In this document: in pieces, positions 27,442 to 36,558 of the stretch
How the letters are laid out: the number at the start of each line of letters is the position of its first letter
Position numbering within the stretch: the stretch's first letter is position 1
From: Tardiphaga alba
GTDB lineage: Bacteria; Pseudomonadota; Alphaproteobacteria; Rhizobiales; Xanthobacteraceae
Direction: 5' to 3'
Length of the DNA stretch: 64,000 bases
Assembly: GCF_018279705.1 (NCBI RefSeq)
Contig: NZ_CP036498.1
Location: forward strand, 496,001-560,000
Notes under the pieces: generated by a model
What the model saw: only the letters and a program-made list of their open reading frames with translations
Databases searched by the model: none
What the model was told of the DNA's origin: nothing
Program-made: the position numbers and the translations under genes

Positions 27442-29241
27442 ATGACCACTTTAGACACTGGCGAGGCGGATCGGCCGATCGGCATGCGTGGTGACCCGAC
27501 GACGTCATCAATCGCGGTATCGCTGGCATGGCGTGAGGGGACGATCCAGATCGAAGGTATCGTTCAGAGGGTAGAAGGAGACGTTGGGCCAGAGGCATTG
27601 TTGCGTCTTGTCCAGATCGTCGATCGCGACGGCCCGGCGGCTCTGGCGCGTGTCGAAGGTGACTTCGTCGCGTTGGTGCGAGGACGAGACACCCTTCATG
27701 CCTTCAAGAGCTTTACATCGCAGTTCCAGATTTACTACCGGGAAGCCGACGGGCTGGTTGCCAATCGTTTGTTCGCCTTCTGGGATACAGCAACTACGGA
27801 GTGGAACGAGGACTATTTCGCGCGTCATGTCCTGATCGTGCCGGGCTATCAGTTCTTTTCGCAGGATACACCTCTCAAAGGTGTCCTGCGTGTCCGGCCC
27901 GGCGAGCTTGTGTCGATCGGCGCAAGCATGGCGCGCCAGCAACTCGTGCGTCGCAACTATGCCTATCTCCTTGATCCCGACCAGCGCCGCGAAGATGTGG
28001 CGGAGCGAGTACTCCATCTGCTGCGTGATGCGATCAAGACCCGGATCGCGGCGCGCCCCCATGCGCGCATCTGCGTCGAGATCTCGGGAGGGTTGGATTC
28101 GTCGTTCATTGCATGTTTGCTCGGCGAGCAGATATCGAGCGGCATCCGTGGCGTGATGTTCTCGCAGCCGAACCTGCCGTCGCACGCGGTCAGCGAGCGA
28201 TATGCACGCGATGTCGCAGACCGCTACGGCATTGACCTCACGGTGCTGCCCCCGGAGGCGCTTCCTGTCGGGACGCCGGACGTGCCCTGCTATTCGGACG
28301 AGCCCAGTGATTTTTTCTGGTTCGGTGACATCTTCTCGCGCGCGGTCGCAGAACTTGCGGAGCCGCATGCCTATGTTTTCACTGGCTTCGGCGCCGATCA
28401 GCTTTTTCTCCGCGCCCCGGCGTTTCTTCCCTATCTGCTGAAGCGCAAGGAATATCGTGCGTTCCGGAATGCTTTGCCGGAGGCAAGTCGGCTGTTGGCG
28501 CGAGGGCAGGTCAGCGTCGCCTGGCAAAGCCTCGTTTGCCAGCTTCCAGCTGAATTGCATCGCGCGCTGCAACAGAGCTGGCTCTCGCGCGGCTGGAATC
28601 CGTGGGATGTGAGCGACGTGAGCATGGAGCGTACGCTGACCAGCGACGTTCCATGGTTGCGATGTGGACGAAGCCTCACGCATTATTCGCTTGAACGGCA
28701 TCAGAACGAGACGGCCTTCGCTGGCAACGGAATTATCTGTGACGACTGGGGATATTTCTCGGCGCCGCGCGCGGTGACGCAACCGCATTTCGACAGCAAG
28801 TCGCTTGTCGATGCGTCGCCGTTCTGCGATCTGCCATTGCTCGATTTCGTCTACGATGACGTCAGCGCGTTGCTGATCCACGATTTTGGCGGGCGCTATA
28901 AGGAGCTGCTGCGCGAGGCTCAGAAAGGCGTCGTGCCGGAGGGTTTGCGTGCACGTCAGAACGATACGTTCGTCTTCAATTCATTTCAGATGAATTATGT
29001 GGATTCTGAAAAAGAGCGCCTCTTCGGTCTGCTTGACGAAGTTGACGAGGCATGGATCGACGTCAAAGGCGCGCGCTACGCACTTCAGCAGTTGTCATTC
29101 GGCGTCACATCGAGCTCGACGCGCTCCGTGGTGGCTCTGATGGGTTATCTGCAGTGGCGAAGATCATTCGTGGCGCATGCCATGGGGCCGCGGGATCACA
29201 ATTGCTATGGGCTTTTCCAGCAGAAGCGGGACTGGACATGA
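27442..29241 (+). CDS. Lasso cyclase C (asparagine synthetase-like)
   Basis: This 599-residue protein has a degenerate N-terminal glutamine-amidotransferase-like part without the catalytic Cys2 (about 1-180). A C-terminal AMP-forming synthetase domain follows, with PP-loop SGGLDSS at about residues 215-221. The family activates the Asp/Glu side chain as an adenylate and closes the macrolactam ring of lasso peptides. The ATG at 27442 is chosen for the GGGAG ribosome site 7 nt upstream; the frame is open to 27352, but that start would overlap B2. Its stop overlaps the start of the following nuclease-fold gene (ATGA at 29238-29241). Confidence 0.9.
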   Translation: MTTLDTGEADRPIGMRGDPTTSSIAVSLAWREGTIQIEGIVQRVEGDVGPEALLRLVQIVDRDGPAALARVEGDFVALVRGRDTLHAFKSFTSQFQIYYREADGLVANRLFAFWDTATTEWNEDYFARHVLIVPGYQFFSQDTPLKGVLRVRPGELVSIGASMARQQLVRRNYAYLLDPDQRREDVAERVLHLLRDAIKTRIAARPHARICVEISGGLDSSFIACLLGEQISSGIRGVMFSQPNLPSHAVSERYARDVADRYGIDLTVLPPEALPVGTPDVPCYSDEPSDFFWFGDIFSRAVAELAEPHAYVFTGFGADQLFLRAPAFLPYLLKRKEYRAFRNALPEASRLLARGQVSVAWQSLVCQLPAELHRALQQSWLSRGWNPWDVSDVSMERTLTSDVPWLRCGRSLTHYSLERHQNETAFAGNGIICDDWGYFSAPRAVTQPHFDSKSLVDASPFCDLPLLDFVYDDVSALLIHDFGGRYKELLREAQKGVVPEGLRARQNDTFVFNSFQMNYVDSEKERLFGLLDEVDEAWIDVKGARYALQQLSFGVTSSSTRSVVALMGYLQWRRSFVAHAMGPRDHNCYGLFQQKRDWT

Positions 29242-29645
29242 AATTGACGCACGCTCGCATCCTGTCCATCGGTCTGTTCGGCTGGCTTGTTGGCGTGGCT
29301 CCGACTGCTGCCGCAGACGTTCAAGTCATCGATGGTGGCTCGCTCGTTCTGAACGGCCGTACGGTTCGGCTTTGGGGGATCGAGGCGCCGCCCGCTACAG
29401 AGGTTTGCGTCACGACAAGCGGACGTTCCTGGCCATGTGGTCAACGTGCACATGCCGAGCTTCGGTCCGCTTTGCAGGACGGGGTGGTCGTCTGCCAGCC
29501 GAAAGCGCCCGGTTTTGAGGTGTGTCGCATTGCCGGCCTCGATGTCGGTGCCTTGCTGGTCAAGGAAGGCCTCGCCAAAGCGCGCGACGATTATCGGGAG
29601 CTCGAGGCGCGTGCCCGCCAGGCGCGTGTCGGGCTCTGGGAATGA
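29238..29645 (+). CDS. Secreted nuclease-fold (SNase-like) protein coupled to the lasso operon
   Basis: This 135-residue protein has a signal peptide (to about residue 27, TAAADV) and a staphylococcal-nuclease-type barrel (VQVIDGGSLVLNGRTVRLWG). Compared with active nuclease, Arg35-equivalent is kept (TVRLWG). The second calcium Asp is Gly (DGG), the Glu43 general base is Pro (EAPP), and no Arg87-type GR motif is visible, so catalysis by the classical mechanism is unlikely. ATGA overlap with the cyclase upstream and ATG overlap with the lipoprotein downstream place it in the lasso transcript. Its role there is unknown: periplasmic binding or immunity are possibilities. Confidence 0.75.
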   Translation: MKLTHARILSIGLFGWLVGVAPTAAADVQVIDGGSLVLNGRTVRLWGIEAPPATEVCVTTSGRSWPCGQRAHAELRSALQDGVVVCQPKAPGFEVCRIAGLDVGALLVKEGLAKARDDYRELEARARQARVGLWE

Positions 29646-29809
29646 TGTGCATCTCCCGAATCTTGCTGGGGATGCTGCTGATCGTATCGACCGGCGGCTG
29701 CACGTCGCGCATGATCAATGACCGGCACGATGCCTTCTGTCGGTTGCAAGGGACCGAGCCCGGCTCAAAGGCTTATTTCCAATGCCGTCTCAAAGAGGCG
29801 ATCAACTAG
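29642..29809 (+). CDS. Small lipoprotein-like protein at the end of the lasso operon
   Basis: This 55-residue protein overlaps the preceding stop codon. It has a hydrophobic N terminus ending STGGC, a weak lipobox, so membrane anchoring is likely. The rest (DAFCRLQGTEPGSKAYFQCR) follows a C-x-x-x-G ... PG ... YxxCR pattern of small alphaproteobacterial lipoproteins of unknown role. Its 3' end overlaps by 4 bp the gene on the opposite strand. Confidence 0.6.
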   Translation: MMCISRILLGMLLIVSTGGCTSRMINDRHDAFCRLQGTEPGSKAYFQCRLKEAIN

Positions 29810-30432
29810 GACGGTTGGTGTTCACCGGTCTCGCGATGCCGCATGTGGGAGCGGGCATCATCGGGCGTCGCAGGGAGCAAGGCCGCCCAGCGCAACTCGG
29901 TCTCGATCACCGGCCACGGTCCTGCGATCGTCGTGACGAATTCCGCAGTGTCTGCAGCGCTCTTCGGCAAGCTGATCCACAGCAGAAAGTGCCCGTTTCC
30001 GGTCCGTAGGGCAGCCCCGTCGTCTCCGAACCGTGCGTGAAAGCACGGTAGCGAGTCCCAATGCATGGGAAGCAGCGCTTGTTGCTGCAAAGGCAATTCC
30101 CGGCCTGTTCGAAACAGTCGTCGATACCAGGGCATGCGATCTCGAAGAGGCTTGCTAACAAGCGTTACAGCACCGGTCCGGGAAAGATACTCTATCGCAC
30201 GCCTCAACAGCTCTTCGGCAGCCCGGTCCCACGCAGCGTCATTATCTCCAAATAGGGTGAAACCAGCCTCCTTGAAGCAGACATCGTGGTTCACTGGAGC
30301 TGGCCAGACGGCCAATAGGCGGCAGTTGGGAAAAGCCATGGCCTTGGCATCGTCGGACGATACTGGCGACCAGTGGATCTGAAACGACGGCGGGATAGCA
30401 GGCTGCACGGGCGCCAGGATCGGACTTGCCAT
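29806..30432 (-). CDS. Hypothetical protein (208 aa), downstream of formamidase
   Basis: This soluble protein has no recognised family. It contains Trp-rich beta-like stretches (NCRLLAVWPAPVNHDVCF; GHFLLWISLPKSAADTAE). The ATG at 30432 was chosen because it lies 10 bp after the formamidase-like stop; the frame is open to 30528 inside that gene. It is probably co-transcribed with the enzyme and converges with the lasso operon. Confidence 0.55.
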   Translation of the reverse strand: MASPILAPVQPAIPPSFQIHWSPVSSDDAKAMAFPNCRLLAVWPAPVNHDVCFKEAGFTLFGDNDAAWDRAAEELLRRAIEYLSRTGAVTLVSKPLRDRMPWYRRLFRTGRELPLQQQALLPMHWDSLPCFHARFGDDGAALRTGNGHFLLWISLPKSAADTAEFVTTIAGPWPVIETELRWAALLPATPDDARSHMRHRETGEHQPS

Positions 30433-30442
30433 TAGTTGTGGG

Positions 30443-31390
30443 TCACCGCTTCGCTTGTGCGATGACGTCCAGCGGCAACACCACGTGAATGCTCTTCTCG
30501 ATATTGACGAGCTGGGTGACGCGGACATCGGCGGCGAGGCTACAGAGCATGTAGGCGTCTTCTGCCGACAGCGTCGTCCGGGCGACGATCATCGCCACCA
30601 TGCGGCGGAGCGCGATGCGGGCGGCTTCGTCCAGATCGGGATCGAAGGCCATTGTGATCAGGTGATCCTTCGTCTCGGCATAGGGCGCTTCGAGCTTCGC
30701 GTTCTTGACGAGGTCGATCTTGAAGGTGCCGGTGAGGCCGGTCTCGACCGCAGTGACGCAGACTTCGCCATCGCCTTGCACGGCGTGTCCGTCACCGCAG
30801 GAGAACAGCCCGCCTACGGTCCAGACCGGAAGATAAAGCACGCTGCCGGCACCGAGCTCCTTGTTGTCGATATTGCCGCCGAAATGCGATGGCATGGTCG
30901 AGGAGGCGCGGCCGACCTCCGGCTTCGGCGCGGTACCCATCACGCCGAAGAAGGGCTGCGCCTTCAGCGTGATGCCCCATGGCGTCTTGACGATGTTGTT
31001 GGTGCGGTCGAGCCCGATATGGATGCGGCGGAAATAGTCGAAATCGTCGGGCAGGGTACCCATGCCCGGGCGGAACAGCATGTAGCCCCAGTCATCGGCG
31101 AGCTGGACATCCTGGATCTCGATGCGCAGCGCATCGCCGGGTTCGGCGCCGCGCACGGCCACCGGGCCCGTCAGAATATGCGGTCCGAGATCGGGTTTTA
31201 CGGAGGCGATAACGGCCAGCAGTTCCGGGCGCGGCGTCATGCTGGCGTCTGTCGGGAGGTGGTCCTGATTGCCGCTGACGCTGGTCATGACGACTGTCTC
31301 GCCAGGCTCGATGGTGGCGATCGGCGCCTGTTTGGCGTCGAAATAGCCCCAATGCACGGTGGCGGGTGTCGGCTGAATGGTCTGCGTCAT
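30443..31390 (-). CDS. Acetamidase/formamidase family protein
   Basis: This 315-residue enzyme of the FmdA/AmdA family hydrolyses short amides to ammonia and a carboxylate. Typical stretches are TVHWGYFD near the start, MPSHFGGNIDNKELGAGS and LFSCGDGHAVQGDGEVC. The ATG at 31390 gives the family N terminus; the longer frame to 31504 is not conserved-looking. It is convergent in map order with the lasso operon and divergent from the ABC-F gene. Downstream lies a 208-residue unknown in the same direction. Confidence 0.85.
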   Translation of the reverse strand: MTQTIQPTPATVHWGYFDAKQAPIATIEPGETVVMTSVSGNQDHLPTDASMTPRPELLAVIASVKPDLGPHILTGPVAVRGAEPGDALRIEIQDVQLADDWGYMLFRPGMGTLPDDFDYFRRIHIGLDRTNNIVKTPWGITLKAQPFFGVMGTAPKPEVGRASSTMPSHFGGNIDNKELGAGSVLYLPVWTVGGLFSCGDGHAVQGDGEVCVTAVETGLTGTFKIDLVKNAKLEAPYAETKDHLITMAFDPDLDEAARIALRRMVAMIVARTTLSAEDAYMLCSLAADVRVTQLVNIEKSIHVVLPLDVIAQAKR

Positions 31391-31527
31391 GGATGGCCCC
31401 CTCATTCCTGAGTTACCGGCGCAGCATAGCCGCCCAATCGGCGTTTGCAGCGCAAAATATCCTTTCGCGGGGTGGCCCGATGCCTTATTGCGGGGCCTTC
31501 CCATTTGCCCCGCGAGTTCGCCTGCCC

Positions 31528-33153
31528 ATGATCCGCCTCGACAATATCAGCAAGCAGAACGGTCATCAGATCGTCTTCATCGAAGCCGCCGGCGCGCTGC
31601 TGAAGGGCGAGAAGATCGGTCTCGTCGGCCCCAATGGCTCCGGCAAGACCACGCTGTTCCGGCTGGTCACCGGCCGCGAGCTGCCGGACGAAGGCCAGGT
31701 GGTGGTCGAGCGCGGCGTCACCATCGGCTATTTCAGTCAGGATGTCGGCGAGATGTCCGGCCACAGCGCGGTGGCCGAGGTGATGGAAGGCGCCGGCCCG
31801 GTGAGTGTCGTCGCCTCCGAGCTGAAGGAACTGGAAGCGGCCATGGCCGATCCGGACCAGATGGACAAGATGGACGAGATCATCGCCCGCTACGGTGAGG
31901 TGCAGGCGCGCTTCGAGGAGCTCGATGGCTACGCGCTGGAAGGCCGCGCACGCGAGGTGCTGGACGGCCTGTCCTTCTCGCAGGAGATGATGGACGGCGA
32001 TGTCGGCAAGCTCTCGGGCGGCTGGAAGATGCGCGTGGCGCTGGCGCGCATTCTGCTGATGCGCCCGGATGTGATGCTGCTCGACGAACCGTCGAACCAT
32101 CTCGATCTCGAAAGCCTGATCTGGCTCGAAGGATTCCTGAAAGGTTATGAAGGCGCGCTGCTCATGACCTCGCATGACCGCGAATTCATGAACCGCATCG
32201 TCACCAAGATCATGGAGATCGATGGTGGTTCGCTGAATTCCTATTCCGGCGACTACGAGTTCTATGAGGCGCAGCGCGCCATGAACGAGAAGCAGCAGCA
32301 GGCGCAGTTCGAGCGTCAGCAGGCGATGCTCGCCAAGGAAATCAAGTTCATCGAGCGCTTCAAGGCGCGCGCGTCGCATGCGGCGCAGGTGCAGAGCCGG
32401 GTCAAGAAGCTCGACAAGATCGAGCGGGTGGAGCCGCCGAAGCGCCGCGAGACCGTGGCCTTCGACTTCCTGCCGGCGCCGCGTTCGGGTGAAGATGTCG
32501 TTGCGCTGAAAGGCGTCAACAAGGCCTATGGCAGCAAGGTGATCTATGACGGGCTGGACTTCATGGTCCGCCGCAAGGAGCGCTGGGCCATCATGGGCAT
32601 CAACGGCGCCGGCAAGTCGACGCTGCTGAAGCTGGTGGCGGGTGCATCCGAGCCCGACACGGGATCGGTGACCATCGGTGGCAGCGTGAAAATGGGCTAT
32701 TTCGCCCAGCACGCGATGGACCTGCTCGATGGCGAGCGCACCATCTTCCAGAATCTCGAAGATACGTTTCCGCAGGCGGGGCAGGGCACCTTGCGTGCGC
32801 TGGCCGGCTGCTTCGGCTTTTCCGGCGACGATGTGGAGAAGCGCTGCCGCGTGCTGTCAGGCGGCGAGAAGGCACGCCTGGTGATGGCCAAGATGCTGTT
32901 CGATCCGCCGAACTTTCTGGTGCTCGACGAGCCGACCAACCACTTGGACATGGCCACCAAGGAAATGCTGATCAAGGCGCTCGCGGATTTCGAAGGCACC
33001 ATGCTGTTCGTGTCGCATGACCGCCACTTCCTGGCGGCGCTGTCGAACCGCGTGCTCGAACTGACGCCGGATGGCATTCATCAATATGGCGGCGGCTATA
33101 CGGAATATGTCGAGCGCACCGGTCAGGAAGCGCCGGGGCTGCATCCGAACTAA
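31528..33153 (+). CDS. ABC-F family ATPase
   Basis: This 541-residue protein has two ATP-binding cassettes in one chain and no membrane segments. Walker A motifs are GPNGSGKTT and GINGAGKST, signatures LSGGWKMR and LSGGEKAR, and Walker B segments VMLLDEPSNHLD and FLVLDEPTNHLD. A charged linker (about 250-320) lies between them. This is the Uup/YbiT/EttA-like translation-factor class acting on ribosomes, not a transporter. The ATG at 31528 matches the family start (MIRLDNISKQNG). A palindromic repeat element follows the gene. Confidence 0.9.
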   Translation: MIRLDNISKQNGHQIVFIEAAGALLKGEKIGLVGPNGSGKTTLFRLVTGRELPDEGQVVVERGVTIGYFSQDVGEMSGHSAVAEVMEGAGPVSVVASELKELEAAMADPDQMDKMDEIIARYGEVQARFEELDGYALEGRAREVLDGLSFSQEMMDGDVGKLSGGWKMRVALARILLMRPDVMLLDEPSNHLDLESLIWLEGFLKGYEGALLMTSHDREFMNRIVTKIMEIDGGSLNSYSGDYEFYEAQRAMNEKQQQAQFERQQAMLAKEIKFIERFKARASHAAQVQSRVKKLDKIERVEPPKRRETVAFDFLPAPRSGEDVVALKGVNKAYGSKVIYDGLDFMVRRKERWAIMGINGAGKSTLLKLVAGASEPDTGSVTIGGSVKMGYFAQHAMDLLDGERTIFQNLEDTFPQAGQGTLRALAGCFGFSGDDVEKRCRVLSGGEKARLVMAKMLFDPPNFLVLDEPTNHLDMATKEMLIKALADFEGTMLFVSHDRHFLAALSNRVLELTPDGIHQYGGGYTEYVERTGQEAPGLHPN

Positions 33154-33165
33154 GCGCGCTTGCTT

Positions 33166-33385
33166 CCTTCTCCCCGCATCTTGCGCGGGGAGAAGGTGGC
33201 CGCGCGAAGCGCGGTCGGATGAGGGGCATGGCACGAGGCCAGCCACATGATTGTGCTCTCGGATCGAAGAACGGTGCGATCCGATAGAGTACTTCACGTT
33301 GATATCGTGTGCCATGCCCCTCACCCGCCCGGCTACGCTACGCTTCGCCGGACGACCTCTCCCCGTAAAAGAACGGGGAGAGGTT
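33166..33385. repeat. Composite palindromic intergenic element (MITE/REP-like)
   Basis: The interval starts with the hairpin CTTCTCCCCGC/GCGGGGAGAAG (33167-33195) and ends with ACCTCTCCCCGT/ACGGGGAGAGGT. Between them lie the inverted arms GAGGGGCATGGCAC and GTGCCATGCCCCTC and smaller GC hairpins. The whole unit is therefore largely self-complementary. A short related hairpin occurs at 36444-36469. Elements of this look are common between genes of Bradyrhizobium relatives; the outer hairpins can also end transcription. Confidence 0.7.
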
Positions 33386-33394
33386 AAGAAGCAG

Positions 33395-33871
33395 CTACCC
33401 CTTCAGCGCTGACAGCGACACGCCGCGTTTCACCACGGTCCGCATCGCAAAGCTCGAATGCAGGCGCGAGACGCCGGGCATGCGCGACAAATGCTGTTTG
33501 TGGATGCGCTCGTAATCCTGCATGTCGCGCGCCTGCACATGGACGAGATAGTCGTCATTGCCGGACATCAGATAGCAGGACACCACATCCGGGCACTGCG
33601 CGATCGCGCGCTCGAAGGCGGAGAGGGCATCCTCGCTCTGCTTGTCCAGGGTGATGTGGACATGCACCGTCATCATGTAGCCGAGCTCGGATGCATCGAT
33701 CTCGGCGGCATAGCCGCGGACGATCCCCTTCTTTTCCAGCGCGCCCAGCCGGCGGGTGCAGGCGGTGGGTGACAGGCCGACTTTTTCGGCCAGTGCCATC
33801 TGGCTGATACGTGCATCCTGCACCACCTCGCGGAGGATCTTGCGGTCGATGGAATCGAGGTCGGGGGCCAT
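33395..33871 (-). CDS. Lrp/AsnC-family regulator
   Basis: This 158-residue protein has an N-terminal winged helix (LDSIDRKILREVVQDARISQ; ACTRRLGALEKKGIVRGY) and a C-terminal amino-acid-sensing RAM domain (GNDDYLVHVQARDMQDYERI). It is transcribed away from the alr-dadA operon, the usual position of the Lrp-type activator of D-alanine catabolism, so L- or D-alanine is the likely effector (inference). The ATG at 33871 gives the normal length; a longer frame to 34081 is rejected. Confidence 0.9.
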   Translation of the reverse strand: MAPDLDSIDRKILREVVQDARISQMALAEKVGLSPTACTRRLGALEKKGIVRGYAAEIDASELGYMMTVHVHITLDKQSEDALSAFERAIAQCPDVVSCYLMSGNDDYLVHVQARDMQDYERIHKQHLSRMPGVSRLHSSFAMRTVVKRGVSLSALKG

Positions 33872-34022
33872 GGTTCCCTCAAAGTGCAGAAATTCACTAC
33901 TACAGCAAATAAAATCGCCGGAATCCGGCGCTTGAGATCGTATCAGTGGCCACAATCGCCGTAAAGCGCCGCTAACGGGGTGAGATAGTGACTCGTTGGT
34001 CCTCGGATGGAGGTTGGCGGTC

Positions 34023-35186
34023 ATGCTGGCGCGGGTGGACATGAATGACGTTGTGCAGCACGCCAGCGCGGTGCTGACCATCGATCTCGCAGGGATCGGA
34101 CGGAATTATCGCCTGCTCGCCGGCAAGGTCGGGCCGACCGTCACCTGCGCAGGCGTGGTCAAGGCAGACGCTTATGGGCTCGGTGCCGACCGTGTCGCTC
34201 CTGCGCTGTATCAGGCCGGTTGCCGCTCCTTCTTTGTCGCCCATCTCGATGAAGCGCTCGATCTGCGCCGACAGCTGCCGCGCGATGTGACGATCTATGT
34301 CCTTAACGGTCTGCCGCTCGGCGGCGAGGGCGACTGCGCCGCGGTCGGCATCGTGCCGGTGCTGAATTCGCTCGACCAGGCGCAGGCTTGGTCGCAGCAG
34401 GCGCGGGAATCCGGGCGGAAGCTGGCCGCTGTGGTGCAGGTCGATAGCGGCATGTCACGGCTCGGCATGACCGCGCGCGAAGTCACGCAGTTTGTCGAGG
34501 CTCCTTTGCCCGGCATCGATGTCACGCTGGTGATGAGCCATCTCGCTTGTGCCGACGAAGCCGCGCATCCTGCCAATGAATATCAGCAGAACACATTTGC
34601 CGCGCTGGCGCAGCGGTTTCCAGGGGGCCGCAAATCACTCGCGAATTCCTCCGGCATCTTTATCGGCGGCGGCTTTCACCACGACCTCGTGCGGCCGGGT
34701 GCTGCGCTGTACGGCATCAATCCCCTACCGGGTCAGGTCAATCCGATGCTGCCGGTGCTGCGGCTGACAGCACAAGTGGTGCAGGTGCGCGATGTCGAGG
34801 CCGGTGCGCATGTCGGCTACGGCTGGACGCTGGAGACGGTCCGGCCGACGCGGCTGGCGACGCTCGCGATCGGTTATGCCGACGGCCTGCAACGCGCTTT
34901 CGGCACCAATGGCGCGGTCTATTTCCGCGGCAAACGGCTGCCGGTGGCAGGGCGTGTTTCGATGGATTCGCTGATCGTCGATTGCAGCGAACTCCCGGAG
35001 GGCGCGTTGGCACGCGGTTCGCAAGTGGAAATCATCGGCGGCCATCAGACCATCGACGATCTCGCATCGGCAGCTGGCACCATCGGCTATGAGATGCTGA
35101 CATCGCTCGGTCGCCGTTATGAACGGATTTATGCTGAGGAAATCGACACGCGCTGGCGCGGTCGTGCTGGGATGACTGCACTATGA
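34023..35186 (+). CDS. alr: Alanine racemase
   Basis: This 387-residue fold-type III PLP enzyme interconverts L- and D-alanine. The PLP lysine is Lys47 in [10 protein letters not shown], and the catalytic Tyr lies in AHVGYGWT. The substrate-region motif [10 protein letters not shown] and the usual C-terminal beta domain are present. GGAGG 9 nt upstream supports the ATG at 34023. It overlaps dadA by 4 bp, so it is the catabolic (DadX-type) racemase supplying D-alanine to the dehydrogenase, under the divergent Lrp-type regulator. Confidence 0.9.
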   Translation: MLARVDMNDVVQHASAVLTIDLAGIGRNYRLLAGKVGPTVTCAGVVKADAYGLGADRVAPALYQAGCRSFFVAHLDEALDLRRQLPRDVTIYVLNGLPLGGEGDCAAVGIVPVLNSLDQAQAWSQQARESGRKLAAVVQVDSGMSRLGMTAREVTQFVEAPLPGIDVTLVMSHLACADEAAHPANEYQQNTFAALAQRFPGGRKSLANSSGIFIGGGFHHDLVRPGAALYGINPLPGQVNPMLPVLRLTAQVVQVRDVEAGAHVGYGWTLETVRPTRLATLAIGYADGLQRAFGTNGAVYFRGKRLPVAGRVSMDSLIVDCSELPEGALARGSQVEIIGGHQTIDDLASAAGTIGYEMLTSLGRRYERIYAEEIDTRWRGRAGMTAL

Positions 35187-36436
35187 AGGTTCTCGTTCTC
35201 GGCGCCGGTGTGATCGGCGTCACCACGTCCTATTATCTCGCCAAAGCGGGCTTCGAGGTGACGGTGATCGACCGTCAGCCCGGCCCGGCGCTGGAAACCT
35301 CGTTCGGCAATGCCGGCGAAGTGTCGCCGGGCTATGCGTCGCCTTGGGCAGGACCAGGCGTGCCGCAAAAGGCGGTCGGCTGGATCATGGACAAGTATGG
35401 TCCGCTGGTCGTGCGTCCGCAGGTCGATCCCTATCAGTGGCGCTGGATGCTGCAGATGCTGCGCAATTGCACCAGTGAACGCTACGCGCTCAACAAGTCG
35501 CGTATGGTCGGTATCGCCGAATACAGCCGCGATCAGCTCCGCGCGCTGCGCGCCGACACCGGCATCGCCTATGACGAGCGCAGCCAGGGCACGCTGCAGC
35601 TGTTCCGCAAGCAGAAGCAGCTCGATGGTGCGGCCAGTGATATCGAGATCCTGAAGCAGTATGGCGTGCCGTATCAGGTACTCGATAAAGCCGGCTGCGT
35701 GCAATATGAGCCGGGCCTGGCCGGCGTGCAGGATCTGTTCATCGGCGGGCTTCGCCTGCCCGATGACGAAACCGGCGATTGCCATCTGTTCACGCAGGCG
35801 CTGGAGAAGATCGCGGCCGGTCTTGGCGTCAAGTTTGTCTACGAGACGACGATCAAGTCGGTGGATGTCAGCGGTGGCCGCGTTGCGCAGGTGAGGACGG
35901 ACAAGGGCGTGTTCACGGCCGATCAGTATGTGATGGCGCTCGGCAGTTTCTCGCCGCTGCTGCTACGTCCGCTCGGCATCGATGCACCGGTCTATCCGGT
36001 GAAGGGCTATTCGCTCACGGTGCCGATCACCGACGCGACTGTGGCCCCGGAATCGACGGTCATGGATGAGACCTACAAGGTGGCGATCACCCGCCTCGGC
36101 GATCGCATCCGCGTCGGCGGTACGGCGGAGGTCGGCAATTACACGCCTGAGCCGACCGCGCCGCGCCGGTTGCCGCTGGACAAGTCGCTGACCGATCTGT
36201 TCCCGAAAGCGGGCGATCTCGCGCAATCGACCTTCTGGAGCGGCTTGCGCCCGATGACACCCGATGGTCCGCCCATCGTCGGCCCGACGAAGTTCGGCAA
36301 CCTCCATCTCAACACTGGCCATGGCACGCTCGGTTGGACCATGGCCTGCGGCACCGCGCGTGTGCTGTCCGACCAGCTCGCCGGCAAGGCGTCGGAGCTG
36401 GATGTCAGCGCATTGGCAATTGCCCGATATAGATGA
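35183..36436 (+). CDS. dadA: D-amino acid dehydrogenase small subunit
   Basis: This 417-residue FAD enzyme oxidises D-alanine and other D-amino acids to 2-oxo acids at the inner membrane face. It starts with the Rossmann motif [19 protein letters not shown] and contains [20 protein letters not shown], typical of DadA. The ATGA overlap with alr shows coupling. A small palindromic repeat follows at 36444-36469. Confidence 0.92.
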   Translation: MKVLVLGAGVIGVTTSYYLAKAGFEVTVIDRQPGPALETSFGNAGEVSPGYASPWAGPGVPQKAVGWIMDKYGPLVVRPQVDPYQWRWMLQMLRNCTSERYALNKSRMVGIAEYSRDQLRALRADTGIAYDERSQGTLQLFRKQKQLDGAASDIEILKQYGVPYQVLDKAGCVQYEPGLAGVQDLFIGGLRLPDDETGDCHLFTQALEKIAAGLGVKFVYETTIKSVDVSGGRVAQVRTDKGVFTADQYVMALGSFSPLLLRPLGIDAPVYPVKGYSLTVPITDATVAPESTVMDETYKVAITRLGDRIRVGGTAEVGNYTPEPTAPRRLPLDKSLTDLFPKAGDLAQSTFWSGLRPMTPDGPPIVGPTKFGNLHLNTGHGTLGWTMACGTARVLSDQLAGKASELDVSALAIARYR

Positions 36437-36443
36437 GCTCTAA

Positions 36444-36469
36444 CCTCTCCCCGTTTTTCGCGGGAGAGG
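36444..36469. repeat. Short palindromic repeat related to the 33-kb element
   Basis: CCTCTCCCC-gtttttc-GCGGGAGAGG forms a hairpin between dadA and the GMC oxidoreductase gene. It is close in sequence to the terminal hairpin of the element at 33166-33385. Confidence 0.55.
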
Positions 36470-36558
36470 GACGCGCATGCCCGCCATGTCGCGTCGCTCC
36501 GCCTGTTGCCTTCCCGGTGATTTCCGTTTTCACTTCGCGAAAACCATTCGGGGGAAAC

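Noticed and set aside
27508..28881. 457-codon frame antisense to the lasso cyclase
   Set aside because: It is a shadow of the cyclase reading frame. Composition is Arg/Ala-rich without motifs, and the plus strand carries the SGGLDSS PP-loop.
31402..32712. 436-codon minus-strand frame over the ABC-F gene
   Set aside because: Shadow of a gene with two complete ATPase cassettes.
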